Both the position numbers and the translations under genes were made by a program. The notes under the pieces are model-generated. The model saw only the letters and a list, made by a program, of their open reading frames with translations. It had not been told where the DNA came from and did not search any database. Of a stretch of DNA of 64,000 nt, positions 17,845-26,845 are shown in pieces. The DNA is from Pontibacillus chungwhensis. GTDB lineage: Bacteria; Bacillota; Bacilli; Bacillales; BH030062. Location of the stretch: assembly GCF_030166655.1 (NCBI RefSeq), contig NZ_CP126446.1, positions 2,108,001-2,172,000 on the forward strand. Direction: 5' to 3'. Position 1 is the first letter of the stretch; every line of letters starts with the position of its first letter.

Positions 17845-17937
17845 AAAAGATTCACCTCATATATGGAATAGGGGTCTTATTTGGCCCCTGCTTAGTATGT
17901 GTTAATTGGTAAAGGTTATGAAAAAAAGTTAAATGAG

Positions 17938-17972
17938 ATAACCCCATAACTTTAAAAAGTCATGGGGTTATT
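17938..17972 (-). terminator. terminator of yhdT-panF
   Basis: ATAACCCCAT-AC arms (with one internal mismatch) around a seven-base loop, located just beyond the panF stop. Confidence 0.75.
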
Positions 17973-17980
17973 TATATTAC

Positions 17981-19423
17981 TTATAGAAGGTTTTCATTGG
18001 TCTTCTGTTGAGTAAATAAACTGACAAGAATGTAAATCACTAATGATAAAAGTACTGGCATCACAACAGTATGCATACCAAACAGTGGGGAGCTTGTCCA
18101 TTGATCGATAGCAATATATGAACTGATCCCTACTAGCATAGAAGCTAATGCTCCGTACTTGTTCCCTTTCGACCAGTACAATCCCAGAACGACTGGCCAT
18201 ATGAATACAGCTTCTAATCCACCAAACGCGAACAGATTTAACCAAATTAGAAGATCAGGAGGATTTAACGCCATTAAAAATACCAGGATCCCGAGAACAG
18301 CAGTGATGGTAATACTTAACTGTTTAACCTTATGATTACTTGCTTCTGGTTTTATATAATTTAAGTAGACATCTTTAACAATGGCTGAACTGACGAGAAG
18401 TAATAAGGAATCCACTGTAGACATAATGGCAGCCATTGGAGCTGCAAGTACGATTCCCGCTAACCAAGGAGGAAGCACTTCTTGCGCAATAAGTGGCATA
18501 ACTTTGTCTCCGACTTCAATCCCTGGAAGGATAGGTCGTGCAAACACACCTATTAAATGCATGTTTAACATGATAAAGCCTACAACAATCGTTCCGATAA
18601 TTAGCGCACGATGCATAGCTTTAGAACTTTTATACGACATAGCTCTAACGGTAACCTGTGGCAACCCTACGACACCCACGCCCACTAGTATCCAAAAAGA
18701 GGATACATAGCTCGGACTTAGATCAAGATTAGCTCCATAAGGAGTTAATAAGTTAGGATTTTCTGCCGATAAGTCAGCCACAATGGAAGGAACCCCTCCT
18801 CCTGCAATGATCGTCGCTATAAGAAGTATGAGAGTCCCAAAGAACATCACAATTCCTTGAACGGTATCCGTAAGGGCAACGGCTCGGAATCCTCCAATAA
18901 TGACATAGACCAACACAGATAAAGCGAATAAGAAAAGAGCACTCGTGTAGGACAGGCCTGTAATGGATTCAATAAGCCTAGCTCCACCTACCCATTGGGC
19001 AGCCATGGCAGAAAATAAGAAAATGATGATACTTAAGGCTGAAGTAATCACAACCCATTTACTTTGGTACCTTTCCTTTAGGAAATCGATTAGCGTAACG
19101 GCATTGTATTTTCTTGACATAATCGCAAATTTCTTTCCGAGTATCATGAGTACAAAATATCCTGTTGCCACTTGACTCATAGCAAGCAAAACCCAGCCAA
19201 GCCCTTGGGTATATGCTACACCAGGCCCTCCAACAAAACTGCTTGCACTTCCGTATGTAGCGGTCATTGTCATAGCTAGGATAAATCCGCCTAGCTGACG
19301 GCCACCAAGAAAATAATCTTCTAAGAAAGTATTAGAAGCATGTAGCTCCCGACTGCTCCATAATCCAATCATAAAAATGACAACTAAAAATAGTAATAAT
19401 GGAATAATGACAGACAGATTCAT
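17981..19423 (-). CDS. panF: sodium/pantothenate symporter
   Basis: A 480-residue sodium:solute symporter (SSS family), 12-13 helices, importing pantothenate with Na+. PanF-specific stretches include the N-terminal DYFLGGRQLGGFILAMTMTATYGSASSF, VGGPGVAYTQGLGWVLL, GKKFAIMSRKYNAVTLIDFL and GGARLIESITGL. Its start overlaps the stop of yhdT by four bases (ATGA), the same pairing seen in E. coli. GAAGGAGG precedes the ATG. This pairing supports the pantothenate assignment over proline or other SSS substrates. Confidence 0.93.
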   Translation of the reverse strand: MNLSVIIPLLLFLVVIFMIGLWSSRELHASNTFLEDYFLGGRQLGGFILAMTMTATYGSASSFVGGPGVAYTQGLGWVLLAMSQVATGYFVLMILGKKFAIMSRKYNAVTLIDFLKERYQSKWVVITSALSIIIFLFSAMAAQWVGGARLIESITGLSYTSALFLFALSVLVYVIIGGFRAVALTDTVQGIVMFFGTLILLIATIIAGGGVPSIVADLSAENPNLLTPYGANLDLSPSYVSSFWILVGVGVVGLPQVTVRAMSYKSSKAMHRALIIGTIVVGFIMLNMHLIGVFARPILPGIEVGDKVMPLIAQEVLPPWLAGIVLAAPMAAIMSTVDSLLLLVSSAIVKDVYLNYIKPEASNHKVKQLSITITAVLGILVFLMALNPPDLLIWLNLFAFGGLEAVFIWPVVLGLYWSKGNKYGALASMLVGISSYIAIDQWTSSPLFGMHTVVMPVLLSLVIYILVSLFTQQKTNENLL

Positions 19424-19698
19424 TCTTGTCCTCCTTCCTCTTGATCGAAAGGAACTTCTTTAAACCACACGGTTACCACAAATGTAACAAGTACAGCCAT
19501 CAAAATGAATCCACCTATGCAGCTATAAACAAACCACGAGGGTAAACCAAGTATATACGTATAATCTTCAGGAGAACGGTCCCCTAGTCCGTATGCAAAA
19601 GCAAACCACCATATAAAATTAATTAAGGCTAAACCGACTCCAATTAAAGCTTCGCGATGAGCGATTTTATACCTGGGATCACTACTATTGTTTTTCAC
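19420..19698 (-). CDS. yhdT: YhdT-family membrane protein, PanF partner
   Basis: A 92-residue protein with two membrane helices (about 18-40 and 52-76) and the DPRYKIAHREALIG N terminus typical of YhdT/DUF997. It is translationally coupled to panF by a four-base overlap. Start is GTG with AGGAGGG upstream. A small accessory subunit role for the symporter is inferred from the constant gene order; no activity is established. Confidence 0.88.
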   Translation of the reverse strand: MKNNSSDPRYKIAHREALIGVGLALINFIWWFAFAYGLGDRSPEDYTYILGLPSWFVYSCIGGFILMAVLVTFVVTVWFKEVPFDQEEGGQE

Positions 19699-19835
19699 AT
19701 AGGTCCCTCCTCTTTTTATGTTGGAGATTTATCACCATAAAATCTCCCCAATCGACAACGTTTATGTCGGTGGCACTAGTTATCATATCGGTTTTTAGGC
19801 TCTATGAAAAGGTAAAAGTTCATGATTTTCAATAA

Positions 19836-19868
19836 TAAAAAAAGAACGACGAAGTCGTTCCTTTTTTT
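19836..19868 (-). terminator. terminator of the sensor kinase gene
   Basis: GAACGAC/GTCGTTC stem with a GAA loop, followed on the minus strand by seven T. Confidence 0.9.
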
Positions 19869-19876
19869 ACTCACAA

Positions 19877-22042
19877 TCAATTTTCCCTTAGAACTGGAAG
19901 CGAAACAATGAAAGTTGTTCCTTGACCTTTTTTACTCTCTACACGTATGGATCCGTTATGACTTTCAATGATTTTATAAGTCATCATTAATCCCAACCCG
20001 TTCCCGTTTTCTTTTGTTGTATAGAATGGTTCCCCAAGCTGTTTCAATTGATGTTCTGGGATGCCTTCCCCTGTATCACGTACATATATCGTTAAGAATT
20101 CGTCTGATGATTCCATAAAGATCGTTACTTCACCGCCAGGTTCATTGGCTTCAATTCCATTTTTCACAAGATTTAAAAACACTTGTTTTAATCTGTCCTC
20201 GTCACAATGAAGGAGTGGTGACTCGTTCGGTTCTTGGAATTGTAAGGATACTTTATTTTTTCGGGCCTGATAATTTAATAATGATAAGACGTTTTGGATA
20301 ATTGGGGTTATTCTCTTTTCCTCTAAATGAACGGCTCTCGGCTTTGATAAGACCATAAACTCTTCAACAATGACGTTGACCCTTTCAATTTCATCAACAA
20401 TAATATCGAGCAGATCTCTCCTATTAAGATCCTCCTCGTCTAATTGAAGATATTCGGCATACCCTCTCATTGAAGTAAGGGGGTTCCGTATCTCGTGTGC
20501 AACTCCTGCAGCTAGTTGACCTACTGCTGCTAATTTATCTTGTCGATGCAACACTTCTTCTGTCTTTTTGCGCTCTGTAATATCATTGCGAATGGATAAG
20601 TATTGATACGGTTTTCCACTTTCGTTCATGAACGGAATGATTGTTGTATCAACCCAATAAAATGTCCCATCTTTCTTTTTGTTCCTAATTTCACCTCTCC
20701 AAACATGGCCTGTGCCAATTGACTTCCATAGTTGTTTGAAGAACTGAGATGGATGATAGGAAGAATTCAAAATGCGATGATCTTCCCCGATTAGCTCTCC
20801 ACGTGTATAGCCAGATATTTCACAGAACTTATCATTTACCGTTTTGATTTTACCTTTTTCATCTGTAATAGCCACAATCGTTGATTGGTTTAATGCAAAC
20901 TCAATATCTTGTACTTCTTTAAGCGCGTTTCGAAGTTGGTGCTCTGCTTCTTTCCTTGTGGTAATATTTGATCGAATGGCTATATACTGATAGGGTTTTC
21001 CTTTAGCATTCAGAAAGGGAACAATTGTGGTATCTACCCAATAGTAGGACCCGTCTTTCGCTTGGTTTTTAATTTCTCCCTTCCACACCTGTCCTGTTCC
21101 TATCGTTTTCCAAAGTTCTTTAAAGAAATCTTTTGAATGATACCCAGAACTTATTAGGCTATGATCTTGACCAATAAGTTCATCTTCTTTATAACCAGAT
21201 ATCTCACAAAATTTTTGATTCACATATGTAATGATACCTTTCGAGTCTGTTATGGCTACAATGGATGATTGATCAAGAGCAAATGTGATATCTCTAACAT
21301 ACGTATCTTTTGATGCTAATCTTGTATTTAATAAGGTACTAGAGACGAGCACTCCTGCAATGATTAATACCGACATAAATAACAAGAAATAGACAGAGAA
21401 AGAATGATTACCAGTAACGGGTAAACCATTTGTAATGACGGCTTCCTCAAAGGAAACTGATTTCGATAATAAGAAATACCCTTCTACAATTGCTCCTGTA
21501 ATAATGATGGAACTAATGGGTTTTAACCAAGGGTTTTTAGAATAAATTAAGTTCTTATAGTAAAATAAAATCCATAATGCTAATAGAAAAGATCCATATA
21601 GAAGGATTAACGACCAACTGAGAATAAATGGCTGGTAATAAACAGATGATTTTAATGTGTACATCCCTGTCACATGGGTTGCGAACACCCCCATCGTTAA
21701 GAAAAAACTTCCCAGAAATAAATACATTACTTTCTCGGAGTGATTTGTAACAAAATAAAACGCGATTCCAGCAAACGTGATCCCTAATCCAACGGACAAA
21801 ATAGTCAGCGGAACTTGATTATTCATCACATTATATGAATCAGAAGATAGCATGGTTAGAAAGTTCATAACCCAGATCCCAATTCCCATTGAAATCATTC
21901 CACCTATAAATAGAAACTGACCATTCCGTTCAGATGTTTTATATAACGTAAATAGATCTAAAGCAGTATATGAGGTCATTAAGGTAAGTAAAATAGCAAT
22001 TAAAAATAAAATCGGACTATAGGAAGCTAACATTGATTCCAT
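19877..22042 (-). CDS. orphan sensor histidine kinase with MHYT-like sensor and two PAS domains
   Basis: A 721-residue membrane kinase. Residues 1 to about 240 form seven helices of the MHYT type, but the metal-binding motifs are degraded (GIWVMNFLTM and GVFATHVTGMY in place of MHF/MHYT patterns). Two PAS-PAC modules (about 255-370 and 378-495) are near-duplicates of each other. HisKA follows with phospho-acceptor His516 in AHEIRNPLTSMRGY, then the N, G1, F and G2 boxes of HATPase. The H-box neighbourhood resembles the Spo0A phosphorelay kinases KinA-KinE. ATG 22042 follows GAAGGGGG; an upstream in-frame extension would run into the DUF1206 gene and is rejected. No response regulator is adjacent. 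Confidence 0.87.
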   Translation of the reverse strand: MESMLASYSPILFLIAILLTLMTSYTALDLFTLYKTSERNGQFLFIGGMISMGIGIWVMNFLTMLSSDSYNVMNNQVPLTILSVGLGITFAGIAFYFVTNHSEKVMYLFLGSFFLTMGVFATHVTGMYTLKSSVYYQPFILSWSLILLYGSFLLALWILFYYKNLIYSKNPWLKPISSIIITGAIVEGYFLLSKSVSFEEAVITNGLPVTGNHSFSVYFLLFMSVLIIAGVLVSSTLLNTRLASKDTYVRDITFALDQSSIVAITDSKGIITYVNQKFCEISGYKEDELIGQDHSLISSGYHSKDFFKELWKTIGTGQVWKGEIKNQAKDGSYYWVDTTIVPFLNAKGKPYQYIAIRSNITTRKEAEHQLRNALKEVQDIEFALNQSTIVAITDEKGKIKTVNDKFCEISGYTRGELIGEDHRILNSSYHPSQFFKQLWKSIGTGHVWRGEIRNKKKDGTFYWVDTTIIPFMNESGKPYQYLSIRNDITERKKTEEVLHRQDKLAAVGQLAAGVAHEIRNPLTSMRGYAEYLQLDEEDLNRRDLLDIIVDEIERVNVIVEEFMVLSKPRAVHLEEKRITPIIQNVLSLLNYQARKNKVSLQFQEPNESPLLHCDEDRLKQVFLNLVKNGIEANEPGGEVTIFMESSDEFLTIYVRDTGEGIPEHQLKQLGEPFYTTKENGNGLGLMMTYKIIESHNGSIRVESKKGQGTTFIVSLPVLREN

Positions 22043-22130
22043 TATAGGCCCCCTTCTCCCTGAGGTTTCTCCTACTATTGTACTGGAAACCCTATCCTTG
22101 TAAAACCATATTTTTTCTTTAAATGAAAAC

Positions 22131-22163
22131 AAAAAAAAGACTCCCCAGTAATAGAGGAGTCTC
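22131..22163 (-). terminator. terminator of the DUF1206 gene
   Basis: AGACTCC/GGAGTCT stem followed on the minus strand by eight T. It lies between the DUF1206 and kinase genes. Confidence 0.88.
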
Positions 22164-22173
22164 TCGTTATTAT

Positions 22174-23052
22174 TTAAGAAATCTTTAAGTGACGATTTTT
22201 CCCTTTTAAGATCTGGAATACACCAAATAATGCAAGGCCAAGAGAAACGATACCTAATAACCATCTACCATAAGGTTGAGAGGCTAATTCTCCTAACGCA
22301 GCATCGAGTCCAGTTGCTTGTTGTGAACTGGCTGTCATAGCCATTTGGATAAAGAAATATCCGATGATTAGCATCACAACACCTCTTGCTAAGAGACCAT
22401 ATTTGCCTGTACGTCGAACAAGTTTCTTTTCACCTTGATTCATTTCACCAAATTTAAATTCTTTCTTAAATTTCTCCGTGAACCCTTTGTACATTTCATA
22501 AAGTCCATATCCAATTATGACGACACCCACTGCTCCAATAATCCATTGTCCAGTTGGCTGAGATAAAACTTTCGCAATTAAACTTTGTTTTGAATTACCT
22601 GAAGATCCACCGGAAGAACCCAAAGAGCTTGATGCCAGTGATATGGCCTTATAAGCTAGTGCTCCGTAAATGATCCCACTAATTAAGTAAGCAATTCGTT
22701 TACCAATACCTGATGTATCTTTCCCTTCGTGTTCAGGGTCTTTCACTACCTGTATAATTCTCCACATTACATATCCAATTAATCCTACTGCTGTGATCCA
22801 TAGAATGATATTTCCATAAGGTTTGCTAGCAATTGTGGCTAAAGCACCTTTTGTTCCTGTTGTTTTTCCTCCGCTAACACCTAGTGCAGCCATTAAAGAT
22901 AAGATTCCTAGTAAAACATAAACGGCGCCTTTGGCTGTGTACCCGAAACGTGCAAATCCCCGAACCCAAGGTTTTACATCCTGACTAGCCTGGTTCGCTT
23001 TTTGCTCGGTTCGTCTAGCAGCACGCTTCGCGTCATTCATCGCACCTGCCAT
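22174..23052 (-). CDS. DUF1206 membrane protein
   Basis: A 292-residue integral membrane protein made of three DUF1206 repeats of two helices each. The repeats begin around RGFARFGYTAKGAVYVLLGI (30), GIGKRIAYLISGIIYG (130) and RTGKYGLLARGVVMLIIGYF (220). Loops between the repeats are Gly/Ser-rich. ATG 23052 follows AAAGGAGAGG; a longer frame upstream lacks a site. Monocistronic. The family is common in actinobacteria and bacilli, and no function is known. Confidence 0.88.
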   Translation of the reverse strand: MAGAMNDAKRAARRTEQKANQASQDVKPWVRGFARFGYTAKGAVYVLLGILSLMAALGVSGGKTTGTKGALATIASKPYGNIILWITAVGLIGYVMWRIIQVVKDPEHEGKDTSGIGKRIAYLISGIIYGALAYKAISLASSSLGSSGGSSGNSKQSLIAKVLSQPTGQWIIGAVGVVIIGYGLYEMYKGFTEKFKKEFKFGEMNQGEKKLVRRTGKYGLLARGVVMLIIGYFFIQMAMTASSQQATGLDAALGELASQPYGRWLLGIVSLGLALFGVFQILKGKNRHLKIS

Positions 23053-23193
23053 TATAACCTCTCCTTTAATTGAATTGATACTGTACAATCCCCGCTTAGG
23101 AAAGATAAGAAACCTCTCATCTCTTAAAATAGGTACAATGTGCCACATATTGTTGCAGAATCGGCTACGTGTTAGATTAGTCAATTTGTATGT

Positions 23194-23225
23194 AAAAAAG
23201 CCTGGAATATTATATTCCAGGCTTT
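23194..23225 (-). terminator. terminator of the ABC-F gene
   Basis: AAAGCCTGGAAT/ATTCCAGGCTTT perfect stem followed on the minus strand by T6. Confidence 0.9.
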
Positions 23226-23233
23226 AGATAAGT

Positions 23234-24859
23234 TTATGATGTTTGCATTAATTCTTTACGCTGCTGTTCTACTTTCTCATCGTTAATATACTCGTCATAC
23301 GTCATATATTTGTCGATTAGACCATTTGGTGTGATTTCAATAATTCGGTTTGCAATCGTATCAATGAACTGATGGTCATGAGAAGTGAAAAGCATGGACC
23401 CTTTGAAGTTTGTAAGCCCTTCGTTTAAAGCAGTGATGGATTCAAGGTCTAAGTGGTTTGTTGGTTCATCTAATAGAAGAACGTTTGATCCGCTTAGCAT
23501 CATCTTAGAAAGCATACAGCGTACTTTTTCTCCCCCAGATAACACGCTTGGTTTTTTCTTCACTTCTTCACCGGAGAATAGCATACGTCCTAAGAAACTG
23601 CGAAGGAACGTTTCTGTCTGATCTTCTGGTGAATATTGACGTAACCAGTCGACTAGAGTTTGATCATCGTTTTGGAAGAATGCAGAGTTATCTTTCGGGA
23701 AATAGCTCTGAGAAGTGGTTACTCCCCATTTGTACGTCCCTTCATCTGCTTCCATTTCTCCCATAATGATTTTAAATAGTGTTGTTTTGGCAATTTCATT
23801 ATCGCCTACAAGCGCAATTTTATCGTCTTTATTCATAGTGAAAGATACATTATCTAGTACTTTCACACCGTCAATGGTTTTTGTAAGCCCTTCTACAGTA
23901 AGAAGGTCATTACCAATTTCACGGTCAGGCTTAAAGGCAACATAAGGATAACGACGACTTGATGGTTGAATGTCATCAAGTGATATTTTATCAAGTAGTT
24001 TCTTACGTGAAGTAGCCTGTTTAGATTTAGATTTATTCGCGCTAAATCGCTGAATAAATTCTTTTAGTTCTTTTGCTTTTTGTTCTTTCTTTTTGTTCTC
24101 TTCTTTTGCTAACTTTTGAGCTAACTGACTGGATTCATACCAGAAGTCGTAGTTACCTACATAGACATTAATTTTACCAAAGTCAAGGTCAGCAATGTGA
24201 GTACATACACTGTTTAAGAAGTGACGGTCGTGAGAAACCACGATAACTGTACCTTCAAAGTTAATTAAAAACTCTTCAAGCCACTGAATCGCACGCAGGT
24301 CAAGGTGGTTGGTAGGCTCATCCAGAAGTAGAACATCCGGATTTCCAAATAGTGCTTGAGCTAAAAGTACTTTTACTTTCTCAGAACCTGTTAGGTCCGC
24401 CATTTTTTTGGTGTGAAGTTCTTCAGTAATACCAAGACCCGTTAGTAATCTTGCTGCATCTGATTCTGCTTCCCAACCATTCATTTCAGCGAATTCACCT
24501 TCTAGTTCTGCTGCACGCATACCATCTTCTTCAGTGAAATCTGCTTTCATATAAATTTCATTTTTTTCCTGCATTACTTCATAAAGACGCTTATACCCCA
24601 TCATTACAACTTGCATTACTTCATATTCTTCATATTCAAAGTGGTTCTGTTTCAATACAGCCATACGATGATTAGATGCTAATGAAACATCTCCAGACTG
24701 GGATTCAATCTCGCCGGAAAGGATTTTAAGAAACGTTGATTTACCAGCGCCATTTGCACCGATTAAACCGTAACAGTTTCCTGCTGTGAATTTTATATTG
24801 ACGTCTTCGAATAACTTCTGATCGCCAAATCGTAAACTAACATTATTTACATTAAGCAT
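23234..24859 (-). CDS. ykpA: ABC-F family ATPase (YkpA/YbiT type)
   Basis: A 541-residue soluble protein with two ABC cassettes and no membrane domain. These ABC-F factors act on ribosomes in translation rescue or antibiotic protection. Cassette 1 has Walker A GANGAGKST and a variant signature LTGSEK. Cassette 2 has a variant Walker A GDNEIAKTT and signature LSGGEKVR. Both have LLLDEPTNHLD Walker B. The inter-domain linker is Lys-rich. From memory these variants are normal for the YkpA group, so they are not decay. ATG 24859 follows GGAGGAATACAACCCAT. Monocistronic. Confidence 0.88.
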   Translation of the reverse strand: MLNVNNVSLRFGDQKLFEDVNIKFTAGNCYGLIGANGAGKSTFLKILSGEIESQSGDVSLASNHRMAVLKQNHFEYEEYEVMQVVMMGYKRLYEVMQEKNEIYMKADFTEEDGMRAAELEGEFAEMNGWEAESDAARLLTGLGITEELHTKKMADLTGSEKVKVLLAQALFGNPDVLLLDEPTNHLDLRAIQWLEEFLINFEGTVIVVSHDRHFLNSVCTHIADLDFGKINVYVGNYDFWYESSQLAQKLAKEENKKKEQKAKELKEFIQRFSANKSKSKQATSRKKLLDKISLDDIQPSSRRYPYVAFKPDREIGNDLLTVEGLTKTIDGVKVLDNVSFTMNKDDKIALVGDNEIAKTTLFKIIMGEMEADEGTYKWGVTTSQSYFPKDNSAFFQNDDQTLVDWLRQYSPEDQTETFLRSFLGRMLFSGEEVKKKPSVLSGGEKVRCMLSKMMLSGSNVLLLDEPTNHLDLESITALNEGLTNFKGSMLFTSHDHQFIDTIANRIIEITPNGLIDKYMTYDEYINDEKVEQQRKELMQTS

Positions 24860-24941
24860 ATGGGTTGTATTCCTCCAATATTTAAATGGTACCATCGTGA
24901 TTATATCACTGTAAACGCAATATAGATAGTGGTTCAACGAG

Positions 24942-24977
24942 AAAAAGGAGACAAGCTCTAAATGAACATTGTCTCCT
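24942..24977 (-). terminator. terminator of the TauE-like gene
   Basis: GGAGACAA/TTGTCTCC stem (24947-24954 and 24969-24976) followed on the minus strand by T5. Confidence 0.85.
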
Positions 24978-24984
24978 CCATTAT

Positions 24985-25767
24985 TTACACTCCAAAGAAT
25001 TCTAACCAGATTTTAACCGCACTTCCTAAAATTAAAACGGCTAAGATCGTTTGAAGTACTTTTGTGTTTATTTTTTTAGCAGCATTTGCACCAAGAGGTG
25101 AAGCGAGAAGACTTGCGACAATCATGATAGCTGCCGGTCCGTACTCAACTTGCCCTGTAGTAATCTTACCAACTGTTGCACCAATTGATGAAATAAATGT
25201 AATAGCCAGAGAGCTAGCAATGGTCATTCGTGTAGGAATCTTCAGAACTACCAGCATGATTGGTACTAAAATAAATGCACCGGCTGCACCAACAATCCCT
25301 GCGCCAATTCCTGTTACAAAGGCAAGAATAGACGCTAATGCTTTAGGAAATGTAACTTCATTCATATTCTCATCGTCGATCCCTTTTTTAGGGATAAACA
25401 TCATGATAGCGGCTATTGTAGCCAGCAGTCCATACACTAAATTAACACCAGTATCTGACATTAGCCTAGATCCATATCCACCTATAAAACTACCAATAAG
25501 AATGCTTACTCCCATGTAGGCAATAAGAGATTTATTTAAGTAACCACCTTTACGATATGCCCAAACACCGCCGATTGTAGCAAAAAAGACTTGAACGGCA
25601 CTGATACCGGAGACTTCATGAGCTGTAAAAGCTGTGAACCCTAATAAAGGTGGTATATATAATAACATTGGATATTTAATGATTGAGCCACCTATTCCAA
25701 CCATTCCAGATACAAATGACCCCGCGAAACCAATGAGAAATATTGTGATTATAAAAGAAAAATCCAT
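24985..25767 (-). CDS. TauE/SafE-family anion exporter (YrkJ-like)
   Basis: A 260-residue permease with about eight helices and the two family repeats [21 protein letters not shown] and [17 protein letters not shown]. TauE/SafE proteins export sulfite, sulfoacetate or related sulfur anions. It is the last gene of a block reading TusA-like, DsrE-like, TauE-like. The same set occurs as yrkI, yrkE and yrkJ in B. subtilis and as CstR-controlled genes in Staphylococcus. A long hairpin separates it from the DsrE gene, so it may be partly independent. GGGAGGCTG precedes the ATG. A role in exporting sulfite formed during persulfide detoxification is inferred. Confidence 0.88.
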   Translation of the reverse strand: MDFSFIITIFLIGFAGSFVSGMVGIGGSIIKYPMLLYIPPLLGFTAFTAHEVSGISAVQVFFATIGGVWAYRKGGYLNKSLIAYMGVSILIGSFIGGYGSRLMSDTGVNLVYGLLATIAAIMMFIPKKGIDDENMNEVTFPKALASILAFVTGIGAGIVGAAGAFILVPIMLVVLKIPTRMTIASSLAITFISSIGATVGKITTGQVEYGPAAIMIVASLLASPLGANAAKKINTKVLQTILAVLILGSAVKIWLEFFGV

Positions 25768-25813
25768 ATCTTTTCAGCCTCCCATGCTTCTTCTTGCTGA
25801 ATAATTAACACCC

Positions 25814-25876
25814 AATAAAAAGATCAGTCCCCGATCTTATACATTCCTTCTAAAAAAGATTGGGAGCTGATCTTTT
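25814..25876 (-). terminator. long hairpin between the DsrE-like and TauE-like genes
   Basis: Two arms of about 21 bases (25817-25838 and 25856-25876) pair with two or three mismatches around a 17-base loop. T5 follows on the minus strand. The stem is longer than most terminators here, so read-through or processing control is possible. Confidence 0.75.
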
Positions 25877-25898
25877 AATCGGACGAGAAAAATTATAA

Positions 25899-26378
25899 TT
25901 AGATAAATAAGTTCACGTTTCCTTCTTCTGCATCTGCTAAATAAGCTGCCACACCTGCATAGGTAATATCATCTAAAAGTTCTTCTCTTTGGAATCCAAG
26001 AAGATCCATAGTCATTTGACATGCTACAAGGTTAATCTCTTGCATTTGAGCCATTTCAATTAGAGCTGGTAAAGAAGTGGTATTGTGCTTCTTCATTACT
26101 TTCTTAATCATTTTAGGTCCGATTCCAGCCATGTTCATATTAGAAAGCCCCATTTTGTCTGCTCCACGAGGCATCATTTTGCCAAACATTTTCTCTAGGA
26201 ATCCTTTTTGAACCTCAACCTGTTCATCTTTACGAAGAGCATTTAATCCCCAGAACGTATGGAAGATTGTAACTTCATGGTCGTAAGCAGCTGCTCCATT
26301 TGCAATAATATAGGCCGCCATAGCTTTATCGTAATCACCACTAAATAAAATGATGTTTGTCTTTTTGGTTGTAGACAT
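25899..26378 (-). CDS. DsrE/DsrF-like sulfur-transfer protein (YrkE-like)
   Basis: A 159-residue DsrE2-type protein. It opens with TNIILFSGDYDKAMAAYIIANGAAA and contains the conserved active-site cysteine in NLVACQMTMDLLGF (near 127). A Met/Lys-rich middle section is typical of the family. Such proteins accept and pass persulfide sulfur. It is downstream of the TusA-like gene with 73 bp between them, where a degenerate CstR-like site and a small hairpin lie. AAGGAGGAG precedes the ATG. Works with TusA and TauE-like neighbours by inference. Confidence 0.9.
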   Translation of the reverse strand: MSTTKKTNIILFSGDYDKAMAAYIIANGAAAYDHEVTIFHTFWGLNALRKDEQVEVQKGFLEKMFGKMMPRGADKMGLSNMNMAGIGPKMIKKVMKKHNTTSLPALIEMAQMQEINLVACQMTMDLLGFQREELLDDITYAGVAAYLADAEEGNVNLFI

Positions 26379-26401
26379 TGATTAACTCCTCCTTCATACT
26401 A

Positions 26402-26417
26402 ATACAAGTAGGGGTAT
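26402..26417 (-). promoter_or_regulatory. degenerate CsoR/CstR-like site before the DsrE-like gene
   Basis: The minus strand reads ATACCCCTACTTGTAT. The left half is a good half site and the right half is diverged (5 of 8 arm positions pair). It sits 24-39 bases upstream of the start codon. Confidence 0.3.
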
Positions 26418-26451
26418 AGAAGGGAGTGAAAAAACTCCCCTCTGTCTTTTA

Positions 26452-26676
26452 TTATCCCTTACGAATCCAGAATGTAATAACTCCGTCTTCTTCTTTGTGG
26501 TCTACTACTTCGTGTCCGCCAGATTTTGCCCAAGCAGATAAATCTGCAACAGCACCTTGGTCTGTTGTTTGTACTTCTAAAACATCTCCAGAGTTAAGTT
26601 CCTGGATGGATTTTTTTGTTTTAATAATTGGCATTGGGCATGCCATACCTTTTACATCTAATACTGTTGTACTCAT
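26452..26676 (-). CDS. TusA/SirA-family sulfur carrier (YrkI-like)
   Basis: A 74-residue sulfurtransferase with the family motif GMACPMPIIKTKKSI (active Cys near 14) and the compact TusA fold ending TFWIRKG. The second ATG (26676) is preferred because GGAGG is only one base from the first. It relays persulfide sulfur, probably to the DsrE-like protein encoded next. Its promoter (26719-26747) is bracketed by two CsoR/CstR-type operators, pointing to persulfide- or thiol-sensing control. The regulator gene itself is not in the window. Confidence 0.92.
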   Translation of the reverse strand: MSTTVLDVKGMACPMPIIKTKKSIQELNSGDVLEVQTTDQGAVADLSAWAKSGGHEVVDHKEEDGVITFWIRKG

Positions 26677-26704
26677 ATTCATACCTCCAAGTGGTTTTTG
26701 TTTA

Positions 26705-26720
26705 ATACCTATATGGGTAT
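26705..26720. promoter_or_regulatory. CsoR/CstR-type operator overlapping the -10 of the TusA-like operon
   Basis: ATACCTATATGGGTAT has arms pairing at 7 of 8 positions and fits the ATACC-N-GGTAT pattern. It covers the end of the -10 and the expected transcription start. Confidence 0.6.
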
Positions 26721-26747
26721 ATTAATACGAATGATACAAAACGTCAA
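26719..26747 (-). promoter_or_regulatory. sigma-A promoter of the TusA-like operon
   Basis: On the minus strand TTGACG (26742-26747), a 17-base spacer and TAATAT (26719-26724) form a near-consensus promoter. Confidence 0.75.
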
Positions 26748-26758
26748 CCCCTAGGGGT
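26747..26758. promoter_or_regulatory. CsoR/CstR-type operator at the -35 of the TusA-like operon
   Basis: ACCCCTAGGGGT is a perfect 12-base palindrome followed by AT, matching the core I recall for CstR/CsoR operators (ACCCC-TA-GGGGTAT). It abuts the -35 TTGACG and lies upstream of the divergent flavoprotein gene. Confidence 0.7.
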
Positions 26759-26845
26759 ATATTTTTTTAGGGTCCTCGTATTGGTTCCCTTAATTAATAT
26801 CTGATATAGTGTGAACATAAGAAGAGGAGGAATGAAAATAGAACT

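Noticed and set aside
17628-17846. Plus-strand ORF opposite yfhD
   Set aside because: The minus-strand frame has a proper ribosome binding site, family-like composition and a shared terminator. The opposite ORF has none.
23234-24859. Variant Walker A (GDNEIAKTT) and signature (LTGSEK) of the ABC-F protein as signs of decay
   Set aside because: From memory these variants are typical of the YkpA group, and the Walker B boxes and open frame are intact.
25064-25519. 151-codon ORF antisense to the TauE-like gene
   Set aside because: It mirrors a hydrophobic membrane-protein frame, a common artefact, and has no ribosome binding site.
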